Source of the DNA: Ewingella allii
GTDB lineage: Bacteria > Pseudomonadota > Gammaproteobacteria > Enterobacterales > Enterobacteriaceae
Length of the DNA: 64,000 nt
Direction: 5' to 3'
Assembly (NCBI RefSeq): GCF_044430645.1
Contig: NZ_JAWUDN010000005.1
Coordinates: forward strand, 186,001 to 250,000
The position numbers and the translations under genes were made by a program. The notes under the pieces are model-generated. The model had not been told where the DNA came from, made no database searches, and was given only the letters and a program-made list of their open reading frames with translations. Position 1 is the first letter of the stretch. Each line of letters starts with the position of its first letter. Shown here piece after piece: positions 18,493 through 26,596 of this stretch.

Positions 18493-18807
18493 TACTCCTT
18501 GTTGTAGCCAGCCCGGAAGAGGTGCGAAGGGCTGAGATAAGGTGGGATGAGGGGCGCATGGTGGTGCGAAGCTGTACCGAAGAATGCGTGGGAGAATTGT
18601 GGGCGGTTTGCCGCCGCTTTACGAGAGCACGGAAGTCATTTCATTTATGACTTGGAATCACTAATGACGGGGGGGAACAGGGGCAGAAAAACCAGTCTGA
18701 TTGATTTCTGCACAGCAGGCGGAACTAACCCAAATTACTGTCCACTCAAATCTTCGTCATCTGAAGACAACTTTGATATTCATCATCGAATCGAATGGAT
18801 ACTCACC
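18493..18807. promoter_or_regulatory. Intergenic region carrying an HrpL-type promoter
   Basis: 315 bases between the SDR gene and the candidate effector. Apart from the hrp box at 18721-18748 and a run of eight G near 18670, nothing else stands out. Confidence 0.5.
18721..18748 (+). promoter_or_regulatory. hrp box: HrpL-dependent promoter
   Basis: GGAACT, 15 bases, then CCACTCA. This fits the established HrpL (ECF sigma) consensus GGAACC/T-N15 to N17-CCACNNA of Hrp-type type III secretion genes in Erwinia, Pantoea and Pseudomonas. It lies 60 bases before the start of the proline-rich gene at 18808 and points towards it. Confidence 0.75.
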
Positions 18808-20080
18808 ATGCCAAACCCATATAACTACGGAATGCCGAATAATAATTACATTTATCGGCCGCCCGAACCGCCTGCTCATCCGCAAAATTATATTTATCAG
18901 CAGCCCGCGCTGTCGAATAATCAGCAGATTTATCAACAGCCTAATAACGGAAGCTGGGGGCCGATGCCGCCCGCGCCGCGCCCAAGCAATGTGCCGCTGC
19001 CGCCGGTGCATGTTCCTATGCCGCCGCCGCCGATTAACAGTCTCTATGCGTCGACCAGCAATAATCGGCACTACGACTATGTGCCGATGCCACCGCCGCC
19101 GCACCCGAAAACTATTCCGCTTCCGGCCTATGAACCGCCGCGCCAGAGCAATTTACATCCGCTGGCCCAGCAGGAAGTCAGGCGTAATCCGCTGCCTTCG
19201 ACCAGCCGGGCACCTGCCCCGGCGCAAAGCACCTCGCGCCCTCGTGCCAACACTCTTGCCGCCACGCCGCCGACTGTTGGTCAACCATATGCATCAGATG
19301 ATTGGCACACTGCGCTCGTGTGAAAGCCGTTTCGGCGAGTTCACGGCGGGGATGGATAAAGCCACGGTGTCCGAGCTGCACCGGGGTTTAAGGAAGGCCG
19401 GGGAGCTGGAGCGCGAGCTGAAAGAGTGGTCGCGTTCAGGCGAAAGCAGTCAGGTACTGGCGAACCGTTTACAGGGTTCTATCAAGCAAACCATCGACGT
19501 GCTGGGTAGCGCGATGAACTACTACAAGCCCGCCGTCTCCCAGCAAATTCGCTCCCAATCGGTGTTTACCGATCGCGGCAGGCAGAAGATTCGTTCCGAC
19601 CAGGTGCGCAGCAGCAGCCGCGAAAACCGCCACGCGGGGATTGTCGACACGCTGAACCGACGCCCCTCCACGGAGAACTTTTTCCCGCAGCGCATCAACC
19701 ATGCAAAATCGAGCAATGAGCGCATCCCAACCTCTGATACGGCCAAGCGCTTTAAGGTCAGCGGCACGCCATTTATCGCCGGTGCGTCGGGAACGGGGCA
19801 GTTTGTTATCCAGCATCTGGAGATGTCGAAACCCTTCGCCCAGTGTTCGTCGCAAGAGAAGCAAAGCCGGGAAAAAATCCTGATAATGTACGCCGCGCTG
19901 ATGACGCTTTCCGGACATCACAGCGTTATGGAAACCCTGATGATCGGCAGAAAACTTGGCTATCTGGCGGACCTCCCCGATCCGCTGCAAGGCCCCGGCG
20001 GCTATGACAAATGCATGAAAGCCCTCGACGCGCGCCTGCGCAGCATGGGAATGGACGCCAACGTAAGATTGCGGGCTTAA
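18808..20080 (+). pseudogene. Candidate HrpL-regulated type III effector, split by a frameshift
   Basis: Starts at ATG 18808 with a GGAT eight bases upstream. The first frame (172 codons to TGA 19321-19323) begins MPNPYNYGMPNNN and is rich in Pro, Asn, Gln and Tyr, with repeated MPPPP and PPAP stretches from about residue 15 to 135. Such a polar, disordered N-terminus is typical of type III substrates. From about 19285 the coding signal moves +1 into a frame giving about 263 residues: a helical GLRKAGELERELKEW segment, RRPSTENFF, then GASGTGQF (near fused residue 325) and SGHHSVMETL (near 368), ending GMDANVRLRA. Removing one base near 19285 would give one protein of about 423 residues. No chaperone gene is adjacent. 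I do not recognise a named family. Confidence 0.65.
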
Positions 20081-20211
20081 CAGTGGAGCAGCTTCGCGAT
20101 GTGGGGAGCTGCCTTTTTCGCCATTTATCATCCCCTAACTACTTGTATGAGTATTGAAGCTATAGCCGATAGGTCATATTTTAGGCATATGAGACTTATA
20201 GGGAGAGGAAA

Positions 20212-20334
20212 ATGGGGAACTTCAAACAACTCGTGGCGAAGCAGTCACCCGCAAGCCAAAAACGCATTGCAGAGAAAATGGAACAGTTGCGAAGTGAAAT
20301 AAAAAAGGCGCAGTTTCCTGCGCCTCTGGCGTGA
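20212..20334 (+). pseudogene. N-terminal fragment of an XRE-family antitoxin
   Basis: 40 codons with a strong ribosome site (GGGAGAGGA) before ATG 20212. MGNFKQLVAKQSPASQKRI resembles the start of HigA/XRE antitoxins, which carry an SPExQxRI helix before the DNA-binding domain. The fragment ends inside a hairpin that belongs to the opposite-strand autotransporter remnant, so the helix-turn-helix half is missing. No toxin gene precedes it. Confidence 0.5.
20300..20325 (-). terminator. Minus-strand terminator of the autotransporter remnant
   Basis: AGGCGCAG pairs with CTGCGCCT around a 4-base loop, and read on the minus strand it is followed by six T. It lies about 25 bases past the stop of the remnant barrel gene. 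Confidence 0.75.
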
Positions 20335-20350
20335 CGTTGACTCTACTCGC

Positions 20351-20535
20351 TTCTAGAAACTCACCTTCACCCCGACCCTGGCAATGATGAGCCATCGGCT
20401 GTCAGATCAAGCCCTGAGCCAGCCATCGCAGTGACGGCCGCGTTATCACCGGAAACTAGCATATTTTTGAGCGGCAGGGATTGGCCCCGCTGCTGACTAA
20501 GATACCTTCGCATTACTGCCATTGACCACCACGCG
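20351..20535 (-). pseudogene. Autotransporter beta-domain, 3' remnant
   Basis: On the minus strand, three frame segments can be read in order: FRVVVNGSNAKVS, then QRGQSLPLKNML and GDNAAVTAMAGSGLDLTADG, then IARVGVKVSF followed by TAG (20353-20351). The closing VKVSF with terminal Phe is the type V autotransporter barrel ending. At least two frameshifts and a stop separate the parts, and the passenger domain is absent. The terminator beyond the stop fits a formerly functional gene. Confidence 0.55.
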
Positions 20536-20702
20536 GAATGTGGGATGAAAACACCCGGCGCGCCGCAAAGATGGCCTACCAGGTAGTGTTGTCACGCAAT
20601 ATAGAGAATGGAGATAACGTCGGCAGTCAGGCGCGTCCTACCTGCTTGTAGGACGCATCTGAAGATAAGGGAAAGGATGATAAATCGGTAGGAAAGTGCC
20701 GT
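20536..20702. other. Intergenic remainder with a hairpin
   Basis: Contains a 9-bp perfect inverted repeat (GCGTCCTAC / GTAGGACGC, 20633-20656) without a T-run, before the 3' end of olsF. It may be a REP-like unit; one copy cannot show this. Confidence 0.4.
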
Positions 20703-22418
20703 TTAGGCGGATTTCTGACAGTGATGCACGCCAATGTAACGCTCAAACTTGGCAGTTTTGAGTTGGCTCAAATCCACCAAGACCAGCCCGTCAATGCAGT
20801 TATTGAACGCCGGGTCTGAGCCGAAGTCGATAAACTGCACGCCGCCCGCCTCGCACAGCTCGGTGTATTGCTTGTACAGCGGCGGAATGGCGCAGCCCAG
20901 ATTGCTCAACATTCTTTTCAGACGCTGAAGGTCTTCTGCATAGTTATCACCGGAGAACTGCGCCAGCACGTCGGGCAGCGAGGCAGGGTAAGGGCGGCGC
21001 GAAGTCGCCAGCGGCAGCGTCGGGGCAAAGTAAATCCGGTAGAAGGCAATCAGCAGGTCGCGAGCCGCCAGTGGCAGGCCGCCGGAAATCGACACCGGGC
21101 CAAACAGATAGCGGGTTTGCGGATACTTCGCTAAATAGGCCCCAATGCCCAGCCACAGGTAGTCGAGGCCGCGTTTCCCCCAGTACGCGGGCTGGATAAA
21201 GCTGCGGCCAAGCTCAATGCCCTGGGCTAAAATCGGGTCCATCTGATGGCCGTAATGGAACAGGCTTTGGCTATAAATAGTATCGATGCCGTGCTCCTGC
21301 ACGTGGTCGGCCGTCGGCATAAAACGGTACGCGCCAACGATTTCCAAATCCTGCGGATCCCACAGCACCAGGTGATAATAAGTGTCGTCGTAGCTGTCGA
21401 GGTCGCGGCGACGGCCACTGCCTTCACCCACCGCGCGGAAGGCGATTTCGCGCAGACGCCCCAGCTCGCGCAGGATGGGCACATAGTCCTCGCCGTTGCG
21501 GCGATAAAGATAGATAAGCTTGCCGTCCGGCGTCTGCCCCAGCTTTTCACTGCCTTCCAGCGCCCGTTTCAGCACGGCGCGGTCTTCGGCGCGGGCAATG
21601 GCCGACTCTGACTGGAACAGCCCCTCTTTGCCTTGCCCAAGGCGATAAACGTGGCGGCGAAAACGCTCGGCCAGATCATTAGCGTGGGTGTGTCCGTCGT
21701 GCCAGCTGGCATAAGGAATCCGCGCGCCAATCTGCAATTTCAAACTGTTGCCGCGCTGGCGGAACATTTCCCGCACCAGCAGCAGCGAAGAGAGCGGGCG
21801 ATAAACCAGCGAGCTGAGATAAAACAGCGCGCTGTTATTGCCACTGATGTGCACCGGCACAATGGGCGCGCGCACCTTGGCGGCCATGCGAATAAAACCG
21901 GTATGCCAGCGGCCGTCGCGCACCCCTTTCGAACTCAGGCGCGACACCTCGCCCGCCGGGAAGACAACCAGCACGCCCTGGTTTTCCAAATGCTCTTGCA
22001 TCGCGGAGACCTGCGAGCGCTGCGTGCGATTGCCCATATTATCCACCGGAATCATCAGGCTGCTGATGGACTCCACGCGCGATAACAGGCGGTTGGCCAT
22101 CACTTTGACATCCGGACGCACCGAGGCCACGGCATGTAGCAATGCCAGACCGTCTAATGTGCCAATCGGGTGATTCGCAATCACCACCACCGGACCGTAG
22201 CTTGGGATCTGCTCCAAATCGCGTTCGGCCAGTTCACAGCGAATATCGAAATATTCCAGTACCTGCTCGACCATATCCATGCCCTTTAGGTGGCGATGCT
22301 GATCGGCAAGCTGGTGGAAGTCTTTCTCGTGGAACAGAGTTTTCAGCAGGCTAAGCTGCCATGACGGGGTTTTACGCTGCGGGTCGAGATCCTGAAGTAC
22401 GGTGTCCATGCTAAACAT
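20703..22418 (-). CDS. olsF: Bifunctional ornithine lipid synthase OlsF (acyltransferase fusion)
   Basis: 571 residues from ATG 22418, which follows GGAGGACA at good spacing; a longer frame upstream lacks a ribosome site. The N-terminal half is a PlsC/OlsA-type O-acyltransferase with ANHPIGTLDG (the HxxxxD variant) near residue 80 and FPAGEVSR near 155. The C-terminal half resembles the OlsB/GNAT-type N-acyltransferase (GAYRFMP, ELGRSFIQPAYWGKRGLDYLW, GPVSISG). This two-domain layout matches OlsF described from Serratia proteamaculans, which makes ornithine lipid in the inner membrane by acylating ornithine twice. Confidence 0.85.
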   Translation of the reverse strand: MFSMDTVLQDLDPQRKTPSWQLSLLKTLFHEKDFHQLADQHRHLKGMDMVEQVLEYFDIRCELAERDLEQIPSYGPVVVIANHPIGTLDGLALLHAVASVRPDVKVMANRLLSRVESISSLMIPVDNMGNRTQRSQVSAMQEHLENQGVLVVFPAGEVSRLSSKGVRDGRWHTGFIRMAAKVRAPIVPVHISGNNSALFYLSSLVYRPLSSLLLVREMFRQRGNSLKLQIGARIPYASWHDGHTHANDLAERFRRHVYRLGQGKEGLFQSESAIARAEDRAVLKRALEGSEKLGQTPDGKLIYLYRRNGEDYVPILRELGRLREIAFRAVGEGSGRRRDLDSYDDTYYHLVLWDPQDLEIVGAYRFMPTADHVQEHGIDTIYSQSLFHYGHQMDPILAQGIELGRSFIQPAYWGKRGLDYLWLGIGAYLAKYPQTRYLFGPVSISGGLPLAARDLLIAFYRIYFAPTLPLATSRRPYPASLPDVLAQFSGDNYAEDLQRLKRMLSNLGCAIPPLYKQYTELCEAGGVQFIDFGSDPAFNNCIDGLVLVDLSQLKTAKFERYIGVHHCQKSA

Positions 22419-22582
22419 AGGCTTGTCCTCCGGTGAAGTTAACCAGACCATAAGCAGCACGGATGACAGTAAAATGGCAGGTAAGTGACAGAACGGGGAA
22501 GTTTGCCCTTTCTGCAAGGGCGGTCATCCACTTCTATACTTACTCCTCACTCACTGAATTCTGGAAATACCGAGGAGCAGAG

Positions 22583-23563
22583 ATGAGCCAAGTTCAAAAA
22601 GCCTTATCGCCCGAAAACGCCGCTACCAATCGGCATATTGAAGATTTCCTGACCCAACTCAACAGCGCCGGAGGGAAACCGATGGAGCAGCTGGAGCCAA
22701 AAGAAGCGCGGCAGGTGCTGGTGGATGCGCAAAAGTCGGTGGAAGTGAACCTCAGTGGCATCGAAACCAGCGAAAAAGTGATTATTGTTGATGATCACTC
22801 GGTGACGCTGTCCATCGTTCGCCCGATTGGTCATAGCAAGAAGCTTCCGGCGTTTATGTTCTTTCACGGCGGTGGCTGGATCCTCGGTGACTTCCCAACC
22901 CATAAGCGTTTGGTCCGAGATTTAGTTGTCGGCAGCGGCGCGGTGGCGGTATTCGTTAACTACACGCCATCCCCCGAGGCGCAGTATCCGGTGGCGATTA
23001 ACGAGGCTTACGCCGCGACTAAATGGGTGGCGGAGCACGGCGATGAAATCAACGTCGACAGCTCGCGGCTGGCAGTGGCCGGTAATAGCGTCGGCGGGAA
23101 TATGTCCGCCGCGGTGGCCCTGATGGCGAAAGAAAAAGGCGCGCCGCATATCGCCTTCCAGCTGCTGCTTTGGCCGGTCACTGACGCCAATTTCGACACA
23201 GAATCCTACCAGCGTTACCCTGAAGGCTTCTTCCTGACCCGTAATATGATGAAGTGGTTTTGGGACGCTTACACCACCGACGCCGGAAAACGCCAAGAGC
23301 TGCACGCCTCGCCGCTTCAAGCCAAACCCGAACAGCTCGCTGGCTTGCCTCCAGCCCTGATTCAAGTCGCCGAATATGATGTTTTACGCGATGAAGGGGA
23401 AGCTTATGGCCGCAAGCTCAATGAAGCCGGGGTGGAGGTCACTCTGGTCAGGTATGACGGGCTGATTCATGACTATGGGCTGCTCAACCCACTGGCTGAA
23501 ATTCCCGCCGTGAAAGTCGCGCTGGCCCAGGCCGCCGGCGCGCTGAGGCATTATCTGGAGTAG
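22583..23563 (+). CDS. Alpha/beta hydrolase of the hormone-sensitive-lipase family
   Basis: 326 residues from ATG 22583 with GAGGAG upstream. The oxyanion motif HGGGW is near residue 95 and the nucleophile elbow GNSVGGN near 170. The acid comes from VAEYDVLRDEGEAY and the histidine from GLIHDYGLL near the end. This is the HSL (family IV) esterase layout, a cytosolic carboxylesterase with a cap domain. Substrate unknown. It diverges from olsF. Confidence 0.85.
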   Translation: MSQVQKALSPENAATNRHIEDFLTQLNSAGGKPMEQLEPKEARQVLVDAQKSVEVNLSGIETSEKVIIVDDHSVTLSIVRPIGHSKKLPAFMFFHGGGWILGDFPTHKRLVRDLVVGSGAVAVFVNYTPSPEAQYPVAINEAYAATKWVAEHGDEINVDSSRLAVAGNSVGGNMSAAVALMAKEKGAPHIAFQLLLWPVTDANFDTESYQRYPEGFFLTRNMMKWFWDAYTTDAGKRQELHASPLQAKPEQLAGLPPALIQVAEYDVLRDEGEAYGRKLNEAGVEVTLVRYDGLIHDYGLLNPLAEIPAVKVALAQAAGALRHYLE

Positions 23564-23567
23564 GGCC

Positions 23568-23603
23568 TTTTGCTCCTCCCCCTGATAAGAGGGAGGAGCA
23601 AAA
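23568..23603. terminator. Bidirectional terminator between the hydrolase and yhhY
   Basis: TTTTGCTCCTCCC pairs perfectly with GGGAGGAGCAAAA over a 10-base loop. Confidence 0.85.
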
Positions 23604-23614
23604 CCTAAAAACCA

Positions 23615-24142
23615 TCAAACAGCGCCAGTCGTTACTCGCCCCATATGGTGCGCATCCACGAATTTTCCGTCGCGAACGGCATAGCAGGGGCTGGTGCCTT
23701 CGATTTCAAACCCAAACTTTTGATACAGCGCCAGCGCCGCCTGGTTGTCGACAAACACGGTCAGCTCGATGCGCCGCACGTTAATCCAGTTATCGCAAAG
23801 GTCGGTGATAGTTTTCAGCAGCAGGCTGCCGACGCCTTGGCCGTGATAACTCGCGTCAACGCCCATGCCGAAAGAGGCAACGTGGCGGCGGCGCAGGTTT
23901 GGCTCAATTCTTAAGGTTATCTGCCCCACGATCCGATCGCCGTCGCACGCCACATAGCTGAAAAGGCTAGGGGAGGTGTCGGCTAGCCGCTCTTCCCAGC
24001 GGGCGAGGGTCGGCAGAGGGAGTTGCAGGGTGTCGCTGTAGAGCTGAGTCTGGGCATAAAGATGATTAAGCTGCGCAGCATCGCTTGGTAATGAATGACG
24101 GACGCTGAACTGACTCGATTTGCCGGACTCGTTCTCGCTCAT
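23615..24142 (-). CDS. yhhY: GNAT-family amino-acid N-acetyltransferase
   Basis: 175 residues from ATG 24142 (AGGAAG upstream), beginning MSENESGKSSQFSVRHSLP. The acetyl-CoA pyrophosphate-binding motif GQGVGSLLLK and the C-terminal LYQKFGFEIEG are typical. It corresponds to E. coli YhhY, which lies beside ryhB and yhhX/yhhW there. YhhY/AaaT acetylates Phe and Met in E. coli. An upstream reading frame running through ryhB is not part of the gene. Confidence 0.9.
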   Translation of the reverse strand: MSENESGKSSQFSVRHSLPSDAAQLNHLYAQTQLYSDTLQLPLPTLARWEERLADTSPSLFSYVACDGDRIVGQITLRIEPNLRRRHVASFGMGVDASYHGQGVGSLLLKTITDLCDNWINVRRIELTVFVDNQAALALYQKFGFEIEGTSPCYAVRDGKFVDAHHMGRVTTGAV

Positions 24143-24262
24143 AGCAACTTCCTTTTTAAAGTGGATGTGGTGTTTACTGCTTGAATAACCTCTGAATTTA
24201 TCCGTCTTTAAAAAAGAGTCAATCAATAGTTTGGCGAAAAAAAGTGCTTTACAAGTGCGAAT

Positions 24263-24281
24263 GATAATGATTATTATTGTC
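24263..24281 (+). promoter_or_regulatory. Fur box over the ryhB promoter
   Basis: GATAATGATTATTATTGTC matches the 19-bp Fur consensus at 16 positions. A -35-like TTTACA (24248-24253) and TATTAT (24272-24277) lie around it with an 18-bp spacer, so Fur-Fe2+ would block RNA polymerase. Confidence 0.85.
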
Positions 24282-24283
24282 AT

Positions 24284-24391
24284 GTGTTCCGGAGATGGCC
24301 ACACACCATGGTCAAACGGGTCTCCAGAATGCACGACATTGCTCACATTGCTTCCAGTGTTTCTTAGCCAGCCGGGTGCTGGCTTTTTTTT
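24284..24391 (+). ncRNA. ryhB: RyhB small RNA
   Basis: The central GCACGACATTGCTCACATTG and following CTTCCAG are identical to the conserved base-pairing core of E. coli RyhB, and the Rho-independent terminator AGCCAGCCGGGTGCTGGCT with eight or more T matches too. The 5' arm differs but can still fold (GGAGA with TCTCC). RyhB pairs with mRNAs of iron-using proteins through Hfq during iron starvation. Location next to yhhY is conserved. The exact transcript start is inferred from the promoter. Confidence 0.93.
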
Positions 24392-24510
24392 TCCGTCATA
24401 TTTTGAGCTGTGGATGCGTTGGCTGCGGTTGCTCACCCCAGTCACATACCAATGTATGCTCCTGGGGACTCGCAACCTTGCCGCCTTCCCACAACTCAAA
24501 CTATTTAGGA
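24391..24510. repeat. ERIC element (enterobacterial repetitive intergenic consensus)
   Basis: About 120 bases aligning with the ERIC consensus. TTGGCTGCG, GCTCACCCCAGTCAC, GCTCCTGGGGA and TGCCGCCTTCC are in the right order, and the outer ends (CCGTCATA and CAACTC) also fit. The inner palindrome is intact. It begins inside or right at the end of the RyhB terminator T-run. Confidence 0.9.
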
Positions 24511-24679
24511 AAAAATAGTTATCTTTCTTCACTCTCCCAACCCTTCAATTTCTCCTACAAATCCTTTGAATTTAGCTGTCTACACTTGTTCATATTATTT
24601 GAACAGAGGAGTGAGATTTTTACGCTTTCTTATTCTCCGGCGTTGACTAGACTAGAGAAAACATTGAGGAGAGTTGAAC

Positions 24680-25375
24680 ATGATCTACTTACGCAAAGCA
24701 CAAGAACGCGGTCACGCAAACCATGGCTGGCTTGATAGCTGGCATACGTTCTCCTTCGCCGATTATTATGATGCGAACTTTATGGGTTTCTCCGCGCTGC
24801 GGGTGATTAACGAAGATTTTATCGATGCTGGCCAAGGCTTTGGCAAGCACCCGCATAAAGACATGGAAATTCTGACCTACGTGCTGGAAGGCACCGTGGA
24901 GCATCAGGACAGCATGGGCAACAAAGAGCAGATCCACGCGGGTGAATTCCAGATTATGAGTGCCGGTACCGGCGTGACGCACTCCGAGTACAACGGCAGC
25001 GCAGATAAGAAGCTGCACCTGTACCAGATTTGGATTATTCCTGAGAAGACAGGCATTGCGCCGCGTTATGAGCAACGCCTGTTCGATGCGCCTCAGGGCC
25101 GCCAGCTGGTGCTGTCGCCAGATGCGCGCGACGGCTCGCTGAAAGTGTTCCAGGATATGGAGCTTTCTCGCTGGGCGCTGAAGAAAGACGAGCAGTCGGT
25201 GTATCAGATTTCGGCTGAGCGCCGCGTGTGGATCCAAGTGGTCAAAGGCACCGTTGAGATTAACGGCCAGAAAGCGTCAACCAGCGACGCCTTTGCTATC
25301 TGGGATGAAACCGCGCTGTCGATTCACGCCGACGTTGACAGCGAAATCCTGCTGTTTGACCTGCCGCAGGTGTGA
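24680..25375 (+). CDS. yhhW: Pirin-family quercetin 2,3-dioxygenase
   Basis: 231 residues, the E. coli YhhW length, from ATG 24680 (GAGGAGAG upstream). Cupin metal ligands lie in HPHKDMEIL near residue 57 and EHQD near 75, with SAGTGVTHSE near 100. In E. coli YhhW opens quercetin oxidatively; the in-cell substrate is unknown. It lies between ryhB and gntR; yhhX, which separates them in E. coli, is missing. Confidence 0.92.
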   Translation: MIYLRKAQERGHANHGWLDSWHTFSFADYYDANFMGFSALRVINEDFIDAGQGFGKHPHKDMEILTYVLEGTVEHQDSMGNKEQIHAGEFQIMSAGTGVTHSEYNGSADKKLHLYQIWIIPEKTGIAPRYEQRLFDAPQGRQLVLSPDARDGSLKVFQDMELSRWALKKDEQSVYQISAERRVWIQVVKGTVEINGQKASTSDAFAIWDETALSIHADVDSEILLFDLPQV

Positions 25376-25421
25376 CGGCAACGTAAGCTGAAATCAGTGC
25401 CAGTGGCGCTGATAACTAACG

Positions 25422-25448
25422 AAAAGCGGCACTTAGGTGTCGCTTTTT
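25422..25448 (+). terminator. Terminator after yhhW
   Basis: AAAGCGGCAC pairs with GTGTCGCTTT over TTAG, followed by T-run. Confidence 0.8.
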
Positions 25449-25573
25449 TATTGCTCGCTCCCCCTTCTTTTGTTGACCCGCCTCTGATTGCCGCGACGTA
25501 CAGTTATCCGTCAGGTGGAAACTTTGCTAAGATCACGACATCAACCCTTAACCCGTTCATTGGCTTTATCTAA

Positions 25574-26578
25574 TTGAAAATATCCAAGAAAAAACGGCCA
25601 GTGCTGCAGGACGTTGCCGACAAAGTGGGCATCACCAAAATGACGGTCAGCCGTTATTTGCGCAACCCTGAGCAGGTTTCTGCCGTGCTACAGGAGAAAA
25701 TCTCCGCAGCGCTTGATGAACTGGGTTATATCCCGAACCGCGCCCCTGACATTCTTTCCAACGCCAAGAGCCGCGCCATTGGCGTGCTGCTGCCTTCATT
25801 GACCAACCAAGTGTTTGCCGAAGTGCTGCGCGGCATTGAAAGCGTCACCGACATTCATGGCTATCAGACCATGCTGGCACACTATGGCTACAGCCCCGAC
25901 CGCGAAGAGCAGCGGCTGACGTCGCTGCTTTCTTACAATATCGACGGGCTGATCCTGTCCGAACGCAACCACACCCCGCGTACGCTGAAGATGATTGAAG
26001 TGGCGGGCATCCCGGTGGTGGAAATGATGGATTGCGTCTCACCCTGTGTCGATTTAGCCGTCGGTTTCAACAACTATGAAGCGGCGCGGCAAATGACCCA
26101 GCAGATTATTGCTCGCGGGCATCGCCACGTGGTCTATTTCGGCGCTCGTCAGGATGAGCGAACGCTGATTAAGCAGCAGGGTTACGAACAGGCGATGCGT
26201 GAATCAGGGCTGGTGCCTTACAGCGTGATGACCAGCCGCTCGTCGAGTTATTCCGCCGGGGCCGAGCTGTTGAAGCAGGCGCAGCAGGACTGGCCGCAAA
26301 TCGACAGTATTTTTTGTACCAATGATGACTTGGCGGCCGGGGCGTTTTTCGAATGCCAGCGTCAGGGTCTGCATATCCCTTCGCAAATGGCGATTGCCGG
26401 TTTCCACGGCCACAATATGGGGCAGGCGATGGAGCCACAGCTCGCCAGCGTGCTGACGCCGCGCGAACGCATGGGGCAAATTACCGCCGAGAGAATGCTG
26501 GCGAGGCTGCGCGGCGAGGCGGTGACGCCGAAGATGGTGGATGTAGGTTTCACCATCTCCGCTGGTGGTAGCATTTAG
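25574..26578 (+). CDS. gntR: Gluconate operon repressor GntR (LacI family)
   Basis: 334 residues (E. coli 331) with very high identity. The N-terminal LacI helix-turn-helix is LQDVADKVGITKMTVSRYL; the sugar-binding domain ends TISAGGSI. No ATG is in frame near the N-terminus; TTG 25574 (LKISKKKRPV when read literally) is the only sensible start, and no good Shine-Dalgarno sequence is visible, which suggests low expression. It represses gntT and gntK unless gluconate is bound. A bgl operon now separates it from gntK. Confidence 0.95.
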   Translation: MKISKKKRPVLQDVADKVGITKMTVSRYLRNPEQVSAVLQEKISAALDELGYIPNRAPDILSNAKSRAIGVLLPSLTNQVFAEVLRGIESVTDIHGYQTMLAHYGYSPDREEQRLTSLLSYNIDGLILSERNHTPRTLKMIEVAGIPVVEMMDCVSPCVDLAVGFNNYEAARQMTQQIIARGHRHVVYFGARQDERTLIKQQGYEQAMRESGLVPYSVMTSRSSSYSAGAELLKQAQQDWPQIDSIFCTNDDLAAGAFFECQRQGLHIPSQMAIAGFHGHNMGQAMEPQLASVLTPRERMGQITAERMLARLRGEAVTPKMVDVGFTISAGGSI

Positions 26579-26596
26579 TCCTTTGGGCCTAGTTTG

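Larger units (their letters stand above)
24143..24679. promoter_or_regulatory. yhhY-yhhW intergenic region with ryhB and ERIC
   Basis: 537 bases holding a Fur box, the RyhB RNA gene and an ERIC element; the remaining 170 bases before yhhW carry its promoter. No protein gene is supported here. Confidence 0.7.

Noticed and set aside
18701..19288. Arginine-rich open frame overlapping the proline-rich gene
   Set aside because: It is the +1 shadow of a Pro-codon-rich sequence (CCG read as CGC/GCC), with no ribosome site. Only the part after about 19289 shows real coding character.
19240..19323. Programmed +1 frameshift joining the effector halves
   Set aside because: No slippery sequence, in-frame stop context or downstream Shine-Dalgarno-like stimulator is evident at the shift. 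An indel is simpler.
24277..24735. Open frame through ryhB and the ERIC element
   Set aside because: It runs over an RNA gene and a repeat and has no ribosome site.
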